Made by a program: the position numbers and the translations under genes
The notes under the pieces: model-generated
The model's database searches: none
Seen by the model: only the letters and a program-made list of their open reading frames with translations
Told to the model about the DNA's origin: nothing
In this document: one piece after another, positions 1 to 7,618 of the stretch
Layout of the letters: each line of letters begins with the position of its first letter
How positions within the stretch are numbered: position 1 is the first letter of the stretch
NCBI GenBank assembly: GCA_020853515.1
Contig: JADYYU010000133.1
Location: 1-24,542, forward strand
Origin: Chitinophagaceae bacterium
Lineage (GTDB): Bacteria > Bacteroidota > Bacteroidia > Chitinophagales > Chitinophagaceae
Reading direction: 5' to 3'
Length of the DNA: 24,542 nt

Positions 1-1014
1 AAAGAAGCAAATGAAATATTAAAGCAGATCAAGGAGGGTAAAACGAAAGCGGTGTACTTTTTTGACGGTGAGGAGGCCTATTACACCGATCTGCTGGTAG
101 AGGCATTTGAAAGCAATATACTGCAAGACCATGAGAAAGATTTCAACCTGAAAGTGTTTTTTGGTAAAGATGCTCATTGGAATGATATTGTAAATGAATG
201 CAGAAGTTTCCCTGTATTTGCAGCCAGAAGAATCGTCATACTAAAAGAAGCCGCTCAGCTCACAGATCTGGAAATGCTGGAGGCCTATATAAAAAATCCG
301 GCGGAAAGCTCACTCCTGATCATAGCCCATAAATACAAAAAAGCCGATGGCAGAAGTTCGCTCGTCAAGTACCTCAAGTCAAAGGATGCCAGGGAGCAAG
401 TCGAATATGTGTCTTTTGATAAACTCCGCGACAATCAAATCGCTGACTGGATATTGCAATATTGTCTGAAGCACAGTATTAAAATAAACGCAGTAAATGC
501 AGATTTACTGGCGGCCTACCTTGGCACTGATCTGCAAAAAATTGTGAATGAACTGGAGAAAGTAAGTATCAATATTCAACCCGGGGAAGAAATTACAGAA
601 GAGCTGATTGAAAAATATATCGGTATCAGCAAAGATTATAATGTGTTTCAGTTTCCAAAAGCCATTATTGAAAAGAATGCAAATATGGCGTTTAAAATTG
701 TGCAGTATTATATGGCCAACCCAAAGGAAGCCCCGTTGGTGGTGGTGACTGCGATGTTGTATAATGAGTTTAGCAAATTATATAAATACCATTACGCAAA
801 AAACCTGCCTCAGGCTGAAATGGCTAAGGCGGTGGGCATTGCACCCTTTTTTATCAAAGATTATCAGCGCGCATCGCAAACATATAATCTGGCACAGACC
901 ATACAGGCCATCGATATCATACATCAGTACAATTTGTATGCAGTGGGCGTCAATATCGCTGGTAATAACATGAGTTTACTGAAAGAGCTCTCCTTCAAAT
1001 TACTAACACTTTAA
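1..1014 (+). CDS. holA: DNA polymerase III subunit delta, 5' end cut by window
   Basis: The delta subunit of the clamp-loader complex opens the beta sliding clamp during DNA replication. The reading frame is open to the left edge of the window. Codons before the GTG at 52 encode a typical HolA N-terminus (EILKQIKEGK followed by AVYFFDGEEAYY), so the real start lies upstream of base 1 and the GTG at 52 is not the start. The remaining about 337 residues show HolA family features: the FxGxExYY motif near the N-terminus, the segment RRIVILKEA, a mid-region LAAYLGTDLQKIVNELEKV, and the C-terminal helical region with KELSFKLL. The family is usually 330-345 residues, so only a few residues should be missing. 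The next gene begins 9 bases downstream, which suggests co-transcription. Identification rests on motif recognition; confidence is high. Confidence 0.93.
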   Translation, partial: KEANEILKQIKEGKTKAVYFFDGEEAYYTDLLVEAFESNILQDHEKDFNLKVFFGKDAHWNDIVNECRSFPVFAARRIVILKEAAQLTDLEMLEAYIKNPAESSLLIIAHKYKKADGRSSLVKYLKSKDAREQVEYVSFDKLRDNQIADWILQYCLKHSIKINAVNADLLAAYLGTDLQKIVNELEKVSINIQPGEEITEELIEKYIGISKDYNVFQFPKAIIEKNANMAFKIVQYYMANPKEAPLVVVTAMLYNEFSKLYKYHYAKNLPQAEMAKAVGIAPFFIKDYQRASQTYNLAQTIQAIDIIHQYNLYAVGVNIAGNNMSLLKELSFKLLTL

Positions 1015-1023
1015 TCTATCATC

Positions 1024-1509
1024 ATGAGAAAAATAATCCTGGTGGCCATTTTGTTTTTTTGCTTGCCACAAATCATTTTTGCCACAAAAAAAAGAAAAAC
1101 AGCAACACGTGAATTGATCACCTGTCAGAACGCTTTTTTTTCTCTTGTACAAAATAATATCAGAACGGTCGGTGAAATTTACGAACTGAGTATAACAGTA
1201 AATGCCCATGATGTGACTATTGATTCTGTTTGGTTTGGGGCCACACCGGTACCTTGCGATGTTTATGAAACCAAAGCCCTACAGAGGGTGGCGTCGCCTG
1301 TTTTAATAGGGAAATACCTGGTAAAGGCTAACCGGGATTTATACCGGAATTTTTATCGTAACATAGATTCTACATTTGCTTACAATCATTTTACGGCACC
1401 GTTCCCATTTAAGGGCACGCTGGTGATCATGTTTACCTACAAGGGAAAACGGTATTATAAAACAATTACCAACGTAGAAGAGCGTGCGCAAAAAAGGATG
1501 CGCGATTAG
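1024..1509 (+). CDS. Exported protein of unknown function
   Basis: A 161-residue protein I do not recognise. It starts with a short basic region and a hydrophobic stretch (about residues 3-19), then a probable signal peptidase I site after IFA. This gives a periplasmic or exported mature protein of about 140 residues. The mature part is basic, with an N-terminal KKRK cluster and a C-terminal RAQKRMRD. The centre looks like alternating beta strands (ITVNAHDVTIDSVWFG, FKGTLVIMFTYKGKRYYKTI), so a small beta-sandwich fold is plausible. It follows holA by 9 bases and is probably read from the same transcript. Its stop overlaps the stop of the converging TonB-domain gene by three bases (TTAG arrangement). 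No catalytic motif is visible. Confidence 0.8.
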   Translation: MRKIILVAILFFCLPQIIFATKKRKTATRELITCQNAFFSLVQNNIRTVGEIYELSITVNAHDVTIDSVWFGATPVPCDVYETKALQRVASPVLIGKYLVKANRDLYRNFYRNIDSTFAYNHFTAPFPFKGTLVIMFTYKGKRYYKTITNVEERAQKRMRD

Positions 1510-1949
1510 TCAGCCAGTTCGTAGGTCACCGGTAAGGTGAAAAATACCTTTACCGCTTTGCCGTTTTGATAACCCGGCTTCCAATCCGGCATTAAGGCCA
1601 CTACACGCAATGCTTCTTTTTCGAGATCTCTGCGTGCAAATGAGTCATTTACCTTTTTAAATTTTTCGTCTGTTGTAAAATCAGAGCGTAAAATTTTATA
1701 GCGGGTTACTTTTCCGTGCTCGTCGGTCACAAACTTGACACGCACTACGCCCTGTAAATTTATATTGAGTGCTGATTCCGGATACTTTAAATTTTTAACT
1801 AAAAAAGCCATCAATGAATCCGGTCCTCCCGGAAATTCGGGCATCTGTTCTGTTTTGTCAAAAATCTCTACCTTAATCGTTTGATTTTGTGCATAAGAAA
1901 ATAACAGCGGGCCTGTCAGAAAAAATAGTATAAATGCAGCGGTTTTCAT
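1506..1949 (-). CDS. Exported stand-alone TonB C-terminal domain protein
   Basis: A 147-residue protein consisting of a signal peptide (FILFFLTGPLLFSYAQ) followed by one TonB C-terminal domain. The domain carries typical features: MPEFPGGPDSLMAFL, KYPESALNINLQGVVRVKFV, and a C-terminal MPDWKPGYQNGKAVKVFFTLPV. Bacteroidota encode many such short proteins, in which the domain may act as a periplasmic protein-protein or peptidoglycan contact module. The N-terminal anchor helix plus proline-rich linker of a true energy-coupling TonB is absent, so energy transduction is unlikely. The ATG at 1949 was preferred over the ATG at 1970, because the signal peptide begins directly with MKTAAF and the longer start would overlap the upstream DUF1569 gene. 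With this start the gap to that gene is 10 bases, suggesting an operon. Confidence 0.85.
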   Translation of the reverse strand: MKTAAFILFFLTGPLLFSYAQNQTIKVEIFDKTEQMPEFPGGPDSLMAFLVKNLKYPESALNINLQGVVRVKFVTDEHGKVTRYKILRSDFTTDEKFKKVNDSFARRDLEKEALRVVALMPDWKPGYQNGKAVKVFFTLPVTYELAD

Positions 1950-1959
1950 ATCAGAGGGA

Positions 1960-2412
1960 TTATTTTGCAAATTGACTTAAATGATGATCTAAATGTTTGT
2001 ACTGGCTTTTACCCCATTCTTCTTTGGTGAGTTTGCCGAAAAAAGGATGTTTAAAATCCGCAACAATATCCTGCTTTTCAACAAATCGGCGGACGGTGTT
2101 TGTTAATTGTTGCTGTGCGGCACTAAATTCAAACGTGTCCGCTGTGGTTACAAAGGTAGGATCGGTAGGCAAATTCTGTTTAAAGGGTTTTTCGCTTAAG
2201 ACGGTCTTTTTGACCAGTTTGCCTAACAAGGCCATTAAAAATCCGGCAGGCTTTGCCTGAGCTTCGCCCATGGCCAATGCCAGTGGACGTACACAGTGAG
2301 CCAGCATTTGCGCTGCATTCATTTTACCCCATAAGGGAGTATCTGTATTTTGCAGTGAACCGATCCGCTGCAGGATTTCTTCTTTAACCTCCGGTGAAAA
2401 TATGTTTTTCAT
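1960..2412 (-). CDS. DUF1569 (DinB-like fold) protein
   Basis: A 150-residue cytoplasmic protein matching the DUF1569 family of the DinB/YfiT-like four-helix superfamily. Supporting features are the N-terminal EILQRIGSLQNTDTPLWGKM, the segment MNAAQMLAHCVRPLALAMGE with its conserved histidine, FFGKLTKEEWGKSQYKHLDHHLSQF at the C-terminus, and the helical composition. In DinB-like proteins a metal is held by histidines, and here H45 and the HLDHHL histidines are candidates. Members often act in thiol or detoxification chemistry, but no specific reaction can be assigned. The gene is divergent from the Fe-S carrier gene at 2500, with a good minus-strand -7 element upstream. It is followed after 10 bases by the TonB-domain gene. 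Confidence 0.85.
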   Translation of the reverse strand: MKNIFSPEVKEEILQRIGSLQNTDTPLWGKMNAAQMLAHCVRPLALAMGEAQAKPAGFLMALLGKLVKKTVLSEKPFKQNLPTDPTFVTTADTFEFSAAQQQLTNTVRRFVEKQDIVADFKHPFFGKLTKEEWGKSQYKHLDHHLSQFAK

Positions 2413-2450
2413 AACTTCTTTTTATCGCTTATTTGTGAATGAGTTGAGTG

Positions 2451-2458
2451 CAAATGTA
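2451..2458 (-). promoter_or_regulatory. -7 promoter element for the DUF1569/TonB-domain pair
   Basis: Read on the minus strand this is TACATTTG, a perfect match to the Bacteroidota -7 consensus TAnnTTTG, 38 bases before the ATG at 2412. No clear -33 TTTG was found at the expected distance. It lies 10 bases from the plus-strand -7 element of the divergent gene, so the two promoters are back to back. Confidence 0.55.
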
Positions 2459-2468
2459 CATAAAAGCT

Positions 2469-2476
2469 TAATTTTG
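2469..2476 (+). promoter_or_regulatory. -7 promoter element for the A-type Fe-S carrier gene
   Basis: TAATTTTG fits the Bacteroidota -7 consensus TAnnTTTG, 23 bases before the ATG at 2500. A TTG at 2444-2446 lies 22 bases upstream and is a plausible but slightly distant -33 element. The predicted 5' leader is short (about 15-20 bases). Confidence 0.55.
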
Positions 2477-2499
2477 CTTTAGTTTAAAAAAACAACAAA

Positions 2500-2847
2500 A
2501 TGGAAACTGCCGTAGAAAACAGCATTTTTATCAGCGATAAAGCAAAAGCAAAAGTAGAACAGCTTATTCACGACTCACAATTGGACGATACCTATTTCTT
2601 AAGGGTGAGCGTAGTGGGCGGCGGATGCAGCGGACTGAGTTACAAACTTGATTTCGACAATGAGGAAAAACCAATGGATCAATCTTTTGAAGACAAAGGC
2701 ATCAAAATTGTCACTGATCTCAAAAGTTTTTTATATCTGGTGAATACCGAACTTGACTTTAGTGATGGACTCAATGGAAAAGGTTTCAATTTTGTGAATC
2801 CCAATGCCAGCAGAAGTTGCGGCTGTGGAGATAGTTTTGCCGTGTAA
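2500..2847 (+). CDS. A-type iron-sulfur carrier protein (HesB/IscA/SufA/ErpA family)
   Basis: A 115-residue A-type carrier that receives and delivers Fe-S clusters to apoproteins in the cytoplasm. The three conserved cysteines are visible: C43 in GGGCSGLSY, and C107 and C109 in the C-terminal SCGCGDSF. The family hallmark NPNAxxSCGCG is intact and the length is normal. Which member (iscA, sufA or erpA) cannot be decided from the sequence alone, because no other isc/suf gene is in view. It is transcribed from a recognisable TAnnTTTG promoter and followed after 18 bases by the PH-like membrane protein gene. Confidence 0.95.
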   Translation: METAVENSIFISDKAKAKVEQLIHDSQLDDTYFLRVSVVGGGCSGLSYKLDFDNEEKPMDQSFEDKGIKIVTDLKSFLYLVNTELDFSDGLNGKGFNFVNPNASRSCGCGDSFAV

Positions 2848-2865
2848 ATTTTTCAACTGTTTTGT

Positions 2866-3348
2866 ATGCAATTTAAAGCTTCTTTGGATGCGCTCAGCAA
2901 AGGGATTACCCTGGCCATCACTTTACTTACTTTTGTATTAATAATTTTTATCCTGATCGTTTTAAAAAATGACAGGATCCTGATACTGTTGCCGGTGGGT
3001 ATTTTAAGCTTAACCTTAGCAGGTACTTTCCTTTTTTCACCACAGGCCTATGAAATTACCAATGATCACATTGAAATCAGCAGAAAAATCAATATTTTCA
3101 GGATACCGCGTGCTGAAATTATTTCTATCGAAAAATTGTCTGAAGAGGATATGGGCCGGGCATGGCGTATGATGGGAAATGGCGGCATGTTTGGCTATAC
3201 AGGATGGTTCAGATCTGCTAAACAGGGCAAAATGCGTTGGTTTGTGACGCAAAGGAAAAACTATATTTCAATTGTACTTGCTGATCAGCGGAAATACATT
3301 TTGAGTCCTGATGACCCGACCGGATTTATGCAGGCTATTCAATGGTAA
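2866..3348 (+). CDS. Membrane-anchored bacterial PH-like domain protein
   Basis: A 160-residue protein with two hydrophobic segments (about residues 12-34 and 39-58), followed by a cytoplasmic domain of about 100 residues resembling bacterial PH-like domains. The domain begins YEITNDHIEISRK, contains FRIPRAEIISIEKL and a glycine/aromatic stretch (GGMFGYTGWF), and ends YISIVLADQRKYILSPDDPTGFMQAI. The strand-rich pattern and the closing SPDDPxxF are what I recognise. The function of this group is unknown. The gene is probably co-transcribed with the Fe-S carrier gene. Its last 14 bases overlap the 3' end of the convergent T9SS gene. Confidence 0.75.
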   Translation: MQFKASLDALSKGITLAITLLTFVLIIFILIVLKNDRILILLPVGILSLTLAGTFLFSPQAYEITNDHIEISRKINIFRIPRAEIISIEKLSEEDMGRAWRMMGNGGMFGYTGWFRSAKQGKMRWFVTQRKNYISIVLADQRKYILSPDDPTGFMQAIQW

Positions 3349-5200
3349 ATTTATGCGAATCTATCAGCATTCCGTCCGCGGTACTGATTTTAAATATATA
3401 ATTCCCTGCGGCCAGTTTACCTGTTTCAAACGAAAATTCATTGAACCCTTTTTTGACATAAGTATCCAGCATCAGCGCGATTCTCTTTCCTTGCAGATCC
3501 AGAATTTCAAACCTTAAATGACGGGCATCTTCGTTATTAAACCGGGTGGTAAACCGCTGCTGTGTTACCGGATTTGGATAAACGCCAGCCTCAGCCTCTT
3601 TGTTTACTTCAGTAACAGCAAGCGGCCATTCTGTATTATCAACAATGGCAATCCATGTAGCATTGGCATTGCCCTTTCCAAACGAACCAGCCAGGTAAGC
3701 CCGCGACGGGTTATTATATTTTCTTTGTATGTTGGTGTAATCACCCCAGCGGTCAACACTGTCGGGAATCATGTTAATGAGCGACAGGCCATCTTTGGCA
3801 CTCACAACATCAGAATAATTTCCCAGTGCATCTTTGTATAAAATGCTGGTACCCGCAAAACTATCGGTAATGCAATGCGAAAAAGTGTATAATATTTTAT
3901 GGTCGTTGACACTGCCCGTCATCGTCATCGAAGGGTAACCATACTCAACGGTTTGTGTAGAAAAAATGTCTGCAGATACTACCGGACCCGCGGTGCTGAT
4001 ATTTTTGATCGTGCCCAGGTACACACCGGCATTCATGTATTGCGGATTTACGGTATTGGAGCCAAAATGCACATAATCGTTTTCGTAGATGGCCGCCAGC
4101 ACACGGGCATCATTGGTCATGAGATAATTATTTGACGGACCTACTTTTTTCTGCCGTGCGTTGGGGGGAAATCCATAACTGACTGGTGTTGTAAGTAGTT
4201 TGATACTCAGATCGGCATTGCCGGATATATAATTGTCGTCGATTTCTGTCACAAAAATACTGTCGTTGCTGCTGGCTACATTTCTTAACGTTAAAAAGTA
4301 CATTTTGTTTCCAAAAGGCTGAACCTGATATTTGGCCGGACAAATATTCCTCAATGGGGCTCCATTATAATTAATACTGTCCCAAAGATTATATTGCAGC
4401 GGGTTGCCGGCATAACCATCGGCTTTATTGATCTGCCAGATCACCGATTGTTTAAAGCCAATGGTCCAGCTAACATTATCTTTTACCTGATTAAAGGTCA
4501 TGATCAGATCTTTATCCGATACCGCAATGATGGGGTAATCGCTCCAGGTTGAATCGTTGAATGAATTTCCATTCAGGGTGTACACATTCCAGTTTGCAGC
4601 AGGATCATTTGTTTGTGAAAATCCTACCAGTATTTTTGATTCATTGCTTAAGCTGCCCGAAAAACAAACCAGTACAAAGCGGTCCGTTTCAGGATCGTAT
4701 AATAATCGCGGATCTGATATCCAGGCAAAGTTGCCGACGGCAGCAAACACACTGGTCAGCGATTTGGTGGTAATGAGTAAACCGGTATCATTATAGATCC
4801 GTATGTTTGAATTAACGGCACTGATTACTTTGCCTTCGTTCGAAACGGCTATATCATTGTCATTCGGTGTACCGTTGGCTACATTGGCCTGCCACCCTTT
4901 AACGATGGTGGGGTTGGCTGCCAGGCCCCTGGTTTTTTTATCGGGATGCTTCTTCTGCAATTCGGCTTCTTTCAATATCCGTAGCCTGTTGAGTTCTTCT
5001 TTTTTATTGGCATAGGCCGCGGTGGGCAAGGGATGCTGATCGAGATAGAGCAGGTTGGGCTCGAAATCTACAATCCCATTGTGGGTAAAGTGAATTGTTT
5101 GGGCGGGCGACGAGACTCCTGAAGTCTTACGGGCCTGAGCAACGGAAACCAGTACTGCCCCTATACAATAGGCAGTCAGGATAAATGATTTAAATTTCAT
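3335..5200 (-). CDS. Large secreted protein with T9SS type A C-terminal sorting domain
   Basis: A 621-residue exported protein. Residues 1-22 form a signal peptide ending in VSVAQA. The middle (about 95-520) is beta-rich with repeated short strand segments, such as NDNDIAVS, SDPRLLYDPETDRFVLVCFSG and DYPIIAVSDKDLIMTFNQ. This suggests a beta-propeller-like or sialidase-like fold, but no catalytic Asp-box or known enzyme motif was identified. Residues 540-621 are a typical type A sorting domain: VYPNPV at the start, FEILDLQGKRI, then AAGNYIFKI and a final KFTIE. Known biology of this signal implies export across the outer membrane by the Por/T9SS machinery and anchoring to the surface or release. 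The start is the ATG beginning the signal peptide. Substrate and role are unknown. Confidence 0.88.
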   Translation of the reverse strand: MKFKSFILTAYCIGAVLVSVAQARKTSGVSSPAQTIHFTHNGIVDFEPNLLYLDQHPLPTAAYANKKEELNRLRILKEAELQKKHPDKKTRGLAANPTIVKGWQANVANGTPNDNDIAVSNEGKVISAVNSNIRIYNDTGLLITTKSLTSVFAAVGNFAWISDPRLLYDPETDRFVLVCFSGSLSNESKILVGFSQTNDPAANWNVYTLNGNSFNDSTWSDYPIIAVSDKDLIMTFNQVKDNVSWTIGFKQSVIWQINKADGYAGNPLQYNLWDSINYNGAPLRNICPAKYQVQPFGNKMYFLTLRNVASSNDSIFVTEIDDNYISGNADLSIKLLTTPVSYGFPPNARQKKVGPSNNYLMTNDARVLAAIYENDYVHFGSNTVNPQYMNAGVYLGTIKNISTAGPVVSADIFSTQTVEYGYPSMTMTGSVNDHKILYTFSHCITDSFAGTSILYKDALGNYSDVVSAKDGLSLINMIPDSVDRWGDYTNIQRKYNNPSRAYLAGSFGKGNANATWIAIVDNTEWPLAVTEVNKEAEAGVYPNPVTQQRFTTRFNNEDARHLRFEILDLQGKRIALMLDTYVKKGFNEFSFETGKLAAGNYIFKISTADGMLIDSHKFTIE

Positions 5201-5262
5201 GCTTCATCATTTAAATGAGGCACTAAGGTACAAAAAATCTGTGAGTTTCAAGCTGCGAGGTA

Positions 5263-6252
5263 TTAATGACTGCTCATATTCAAAAAGCGTCTTATGGCCT
5301 CCTCGCCGCTTTGCAGCAATGCATTTTTGTCTGAGGGTGAAAGTTTCTTTAAGCGTGGACCAATATTTTTTGAAGAAACAGAGACGGTGCGCTTCCAGTC
5401 ATCATCTGTCAAGGTATTTCTGTTGGGAGTTTCGAGCAGCAAAGTATAGAAGGCGGCGGCATAATCTTTAAATTTTTTGATGGGATAAGTCACCAGGTTC
5501 TTGTCTTTTTTGTCTGCTTCAATTTGTTCATCCGAGTCGATACGGATACCGACCGTTTTCATATTAGCTACTCTCGTATGATTGATGATGGTATCAAAAA
5601 TTTGTATCGGAAAATTGGCAAGGATACCTCCATCTACCATCAGATCGAGATCCTCAGCACCTTTTGAAAACACTTTTCCTGTTTTGTCTATCCATACTGC
5701 TTCAAAATATAGCGGTATTGACATAGAAATGCGAATTGCGTCTTTGACCTTCATATCAGGATAGCTAAGTCTTGAAAATACAATGAGTTTTTGTTTGTTT
5801 AAACACGTACCGGTAATGTAGAGGTCCTTGTATCCCTTTTCATACAATTGCCTGAAAGTGATTTCTGCCATGCCGGTTTTTCTTGCGATCACCTTGCCGA
5901 TCCAGTTGCTGAACCGATTACCCCGGTACCAGCCAAAGTGTTTGCGGAGCCGATGAATACCGCCTGCAAAAAGGTATTTTCCGTCGTTGAATTTTTTAAA
6001 ATTAGTGCGGTAGATCAGGCTGTCAATTTCGGCAGCTTTGTACCCTAGACACAAGGCCAGGGCCGTGATCGCACCTGCAGAAGTACCGCCCACTTTCTGA
6101 AGATCCTTTATCCTGTCTTCTTGCTCCAATACCTTAATAACGCCGCCGTAGGCAATACCACGGATGCCGGCACCTTCAAATACCATGTTCTGGATCTGGG
6201 CTGCGCACAAAGAAAAACTACCGGCAAAAAGGAGGGTAATTAAAAATTTCAT
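5263..6252 (-). CDS. Exported patatin-like phospholipase
   Basis: A 329-residue patatin-like acyl hydrolase with an intact Ser-Asp dyad. After a signal peptide (residues 1-19, ending CAAQ) come the oxyanion-hole motif GAGIRG (27-32), the nucleophile elbow GTSAG (56-60, Ser58) and the catalytic DGG (Asp207). The patatin core covers about residues 22-235. The C-terminal about 90 residues are lysine-rich and helical without a recognised domain, and no outer-membrane barrel domain is present, so it is likely a soluble periplasmic or secreted lipase. Cysteine 16 does not sit in a good lipobox. Expected activity is acyl-ester cleavage of phospholipids. It is followed 62 bases later by the T9SS gene on the same strand, and upstream it is divergent from pheS. 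Confidence 0.92.
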   Translation of the reverse strand: MKFLITLLFAGSFSLCAAQIQNMVFEGAGIRGIAYGGVIKVLEQEDRIKDLQKVGGTSAGAITALALCLGYKAAEIDSLIYRTNFKKFNDGKYLFAGGIHRLRKHFGWYRGNRFSNWIGKVIARKTGMAEITFRQLYEKGYKDLYITGTCLNKQKLIVFSRLSYPDMKVKDAIRISMSIPLYFEAVWIDKTGKVFSKGAEDLDLMVDGGILANFPIQIFDTIINHTRVANMKTVGIRIDSDEQIEADKKDKNLVTYPIKKFKDYAAAFYTLLLETPNRNTLTDDDWKRTVSVSSKNIGPRLKKLSPSDKNALLQSGEEAIRRFLNMSSH

Positions 6253-6310
6253 AGCTGTTTATTCAGGACAAAGTAAACGATTAACGGTCATTTTGGAAAT
6301 AATGCAATAT

Positions 6311-6348
6311 AGTATTCAAAAGTCGTTATAAATTTTGAATTGAATACT
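6311..6348. repeat. AT-rich inverted repeats with two alternative pairings
   Basis: AGTATTCAA (6311-6319) is perfectly complementary to TTGAATACT (6340-6348). In a shifted register ATTCAAAA (6314-6321) pairs with TTTTGAAT (6333-6340). The two stems use overlapping bases and exclude each other. The element lies in the 259-base gap between the divergent patatin and pheS genes. Being AT-rich it may be chance; a regulator binding site is the other possibility. The rest of the gap shows only the pheS -7 element. Confidence 0.35.
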
Positions 6349-6499
6349 TGCTATGCGGATATAAAACCAATTCCCTCCAATGTTTACTGAAACAATTGCT
6401 GATATTTATCCGGTATAAAGCACAGAGCAAAAATATAGAACCCAATTTCTGTACTCAACATTCATCCGCTGGGGCGGACAAACATTCAAGATTCATCAT

Positions 6500-6507
6500 T
6501 ATATTTG
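6500..6507 (+). promoter_or_regulatory. -7 promoter element directly before pheS
   Basis: TATATTTG is a perfect TAnnTTTG match ending only 4 bases before the ATG at 6512. With the usual distance of a few bases from this element to the transcription start, the mRNA would begin at or next to the start codon, so pheS could be leaderless or nearly so. A -33 element is not obvious. Confidence 0.55.
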
Positions 6508-6511
6508 CGCC

Positions 6512-7558
6512 ATGCAGGAATTAGCAGACAAAATAGATTTGCTCAAGAAAGAAATTGAGAATGTCACCCTTCAGAGTGAAACTGAAATAGAGGAATACCG
6601 AATCCGCTTTTTAGGTTCAAAAGGGCTGGTGAAACAACTGATGAGTGAAATGAAACATGTATCGTCGGATCTGAAAAAAGATTTTGGGGCCCGGCTCAAT
6701 GAGTTTAAGCTGTTTGCTGAATCAAAGTACGAAGATTACAAAAGTTCAAAAGGAACAAGCCAGAATAATGCGGGTAAAAAGCCGAAAGAAAGCAGTGCCG
6801 ATCTGACATTGCCCGGATACCCTGCTGAAGTTGGTTCGCGACATCCGATACAATTGACGATGAATAAAATGATCTCAATTTTTGAAAAAATCGGATTTTC
6901 TGTTGCGGAAGGCCCCGAAATTGAAGATGACTGGCACAATTTTACCGCACTAAATTTACCTGAAGATCATCCGGCCCGTGATATGCAGGATACTTTTTAT
7001 ATCAGCAAAAACCCGGATTGGTTATTGCGAACCCACACCAGCAGCGTACAGGTGCGTGTGATGAAGGAAGGCAAATTGCCGATCCGGCAGATATTTCCGG
7101 GCAGGGTGTACAGAAATGAAACCATCTCTGCAAGGGCACATTGCGTTTTTCATCAGATCGAAGGATTATATATAGATGAAAAAGTATCGTTTGCCGACCT
7201 GAAACAAACCTTGTATTATTTTGTAAAAGAAATGTTTGGAGGGGATGTAAAAGTCCGTTTCCGCCCTTCCTATTTTCCGTTTACTGAGCCCAGTGCAGAA
7301 ATGGATGTGAGTTGTTTTATTTGTGACAGCAAGGGCTGCAATGTTTGCAAACATACAGGCTGGGTTGAAATACTGGGCTGTGGTATGGTGCACCCGAATG
7401 TGCTGAGCAATTGCGGGATTGATGCCGAAAAATACACAGGTTTTGCATGGGGCATGGGCGTTGAGCGCACCACCATGATGCAGTACGGAATCAAAGATAT
7501 CCGCTTGCTGTCTGAAAATGATACCCGTTTTCTGGCGCAGTTTAAAAGCGTGGTATAG
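6512..7558 (+). CDS. pheS: Phenylalanine-tRNA ligase alpha subunit
   Basis: Catalytic alpha subunit of the (alpha beta)2 enzyme that charges tRNA-Phe with phenylalanine. Residues 1-100 form the N-terminal coiled-coil region. The class II catalytic core follows, with HPIQLTMNKMISIFEKIGF, motif 2 (GRVYRNETISARAHCVFHQIEGL region), FRPSYFPFTEPSAEMDV, and motif 3 (GMGVERTTMMQYGIKDIR). At 348 residues it is a usual length. Between FTEPSAEMDV and GWVEILGCGMVHPNV is an insert with four cysteines in a CX2CX4CX2C pattern, absent from the E. coli protein as I recall it; it could hold a zinc ion. The beta-subunit gene pheT is not adjacent. The downstream SDR gene starts 60 bases later on the same strand. 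Confidence 0.97.
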   Translation: MQELADKIDLLKKEIENVTLQSETEIEEYRIRFLGSKGLVKQLMSEMKHVSSDLKKDFGARLNEFKLFAESKYEDYKSSKGTSQNNAGKKPKESSADLTLPGYPAEVGSRHPIQLTMNKMISIFEKIGFSVAEGPEIEDDWHNFTALNLPEDHPARDMQDTFYISKNPDWLLRTHTSSVQVRVMKEGKLPIRQIFPGRVYRNETISARAHCVFHQIEGLYIDEKVSFADLKQTLYYFVKEMFGGDVKVRFRPSYFPFTEPSAEMDVSCFICDSKGCNVCKHTGWVEILGCGMVHPNVLSNCGIDAEKYTGFAWGMGVERTTMMQYGIKDIRLLSENDTRFLAQFKSVV

Positions 7559-7587
7559 GGCGCACTTTTTATACCTTACCTATTTCG

Positions 7588-7602
7588 AAATTTTGAAAAT
7601 TT
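7588..7602. repeat. 15-base AT-rich perfect palindrome between pheS and SDR gene
   Basis: AAATTTT-G-AAAATTT is a perfect inverted repeat 17 bases upstream of the SDR start codon. No TAnnTTTG element is present in the gap. It may be a binding site or simply a product of AT-rich composition. Confidence 0.25.
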
Positions 7603-7618
7603 AAACATCAGCTCAATC

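Noticed and set aside
52..1014. GTG at 52 as the start of holA
   Set aside because: The frame is open to base 1 and the preceding codons encode conserved HolA N-terminal sequence, so the gene is cut by the window edge.
5223..5230. Minus-strand TACCTTAG as a promoter for the large T9SS gene
   Set aside because: It deviates from TAnnTTTG in the conserved TTTG part and no -33 element supports it.
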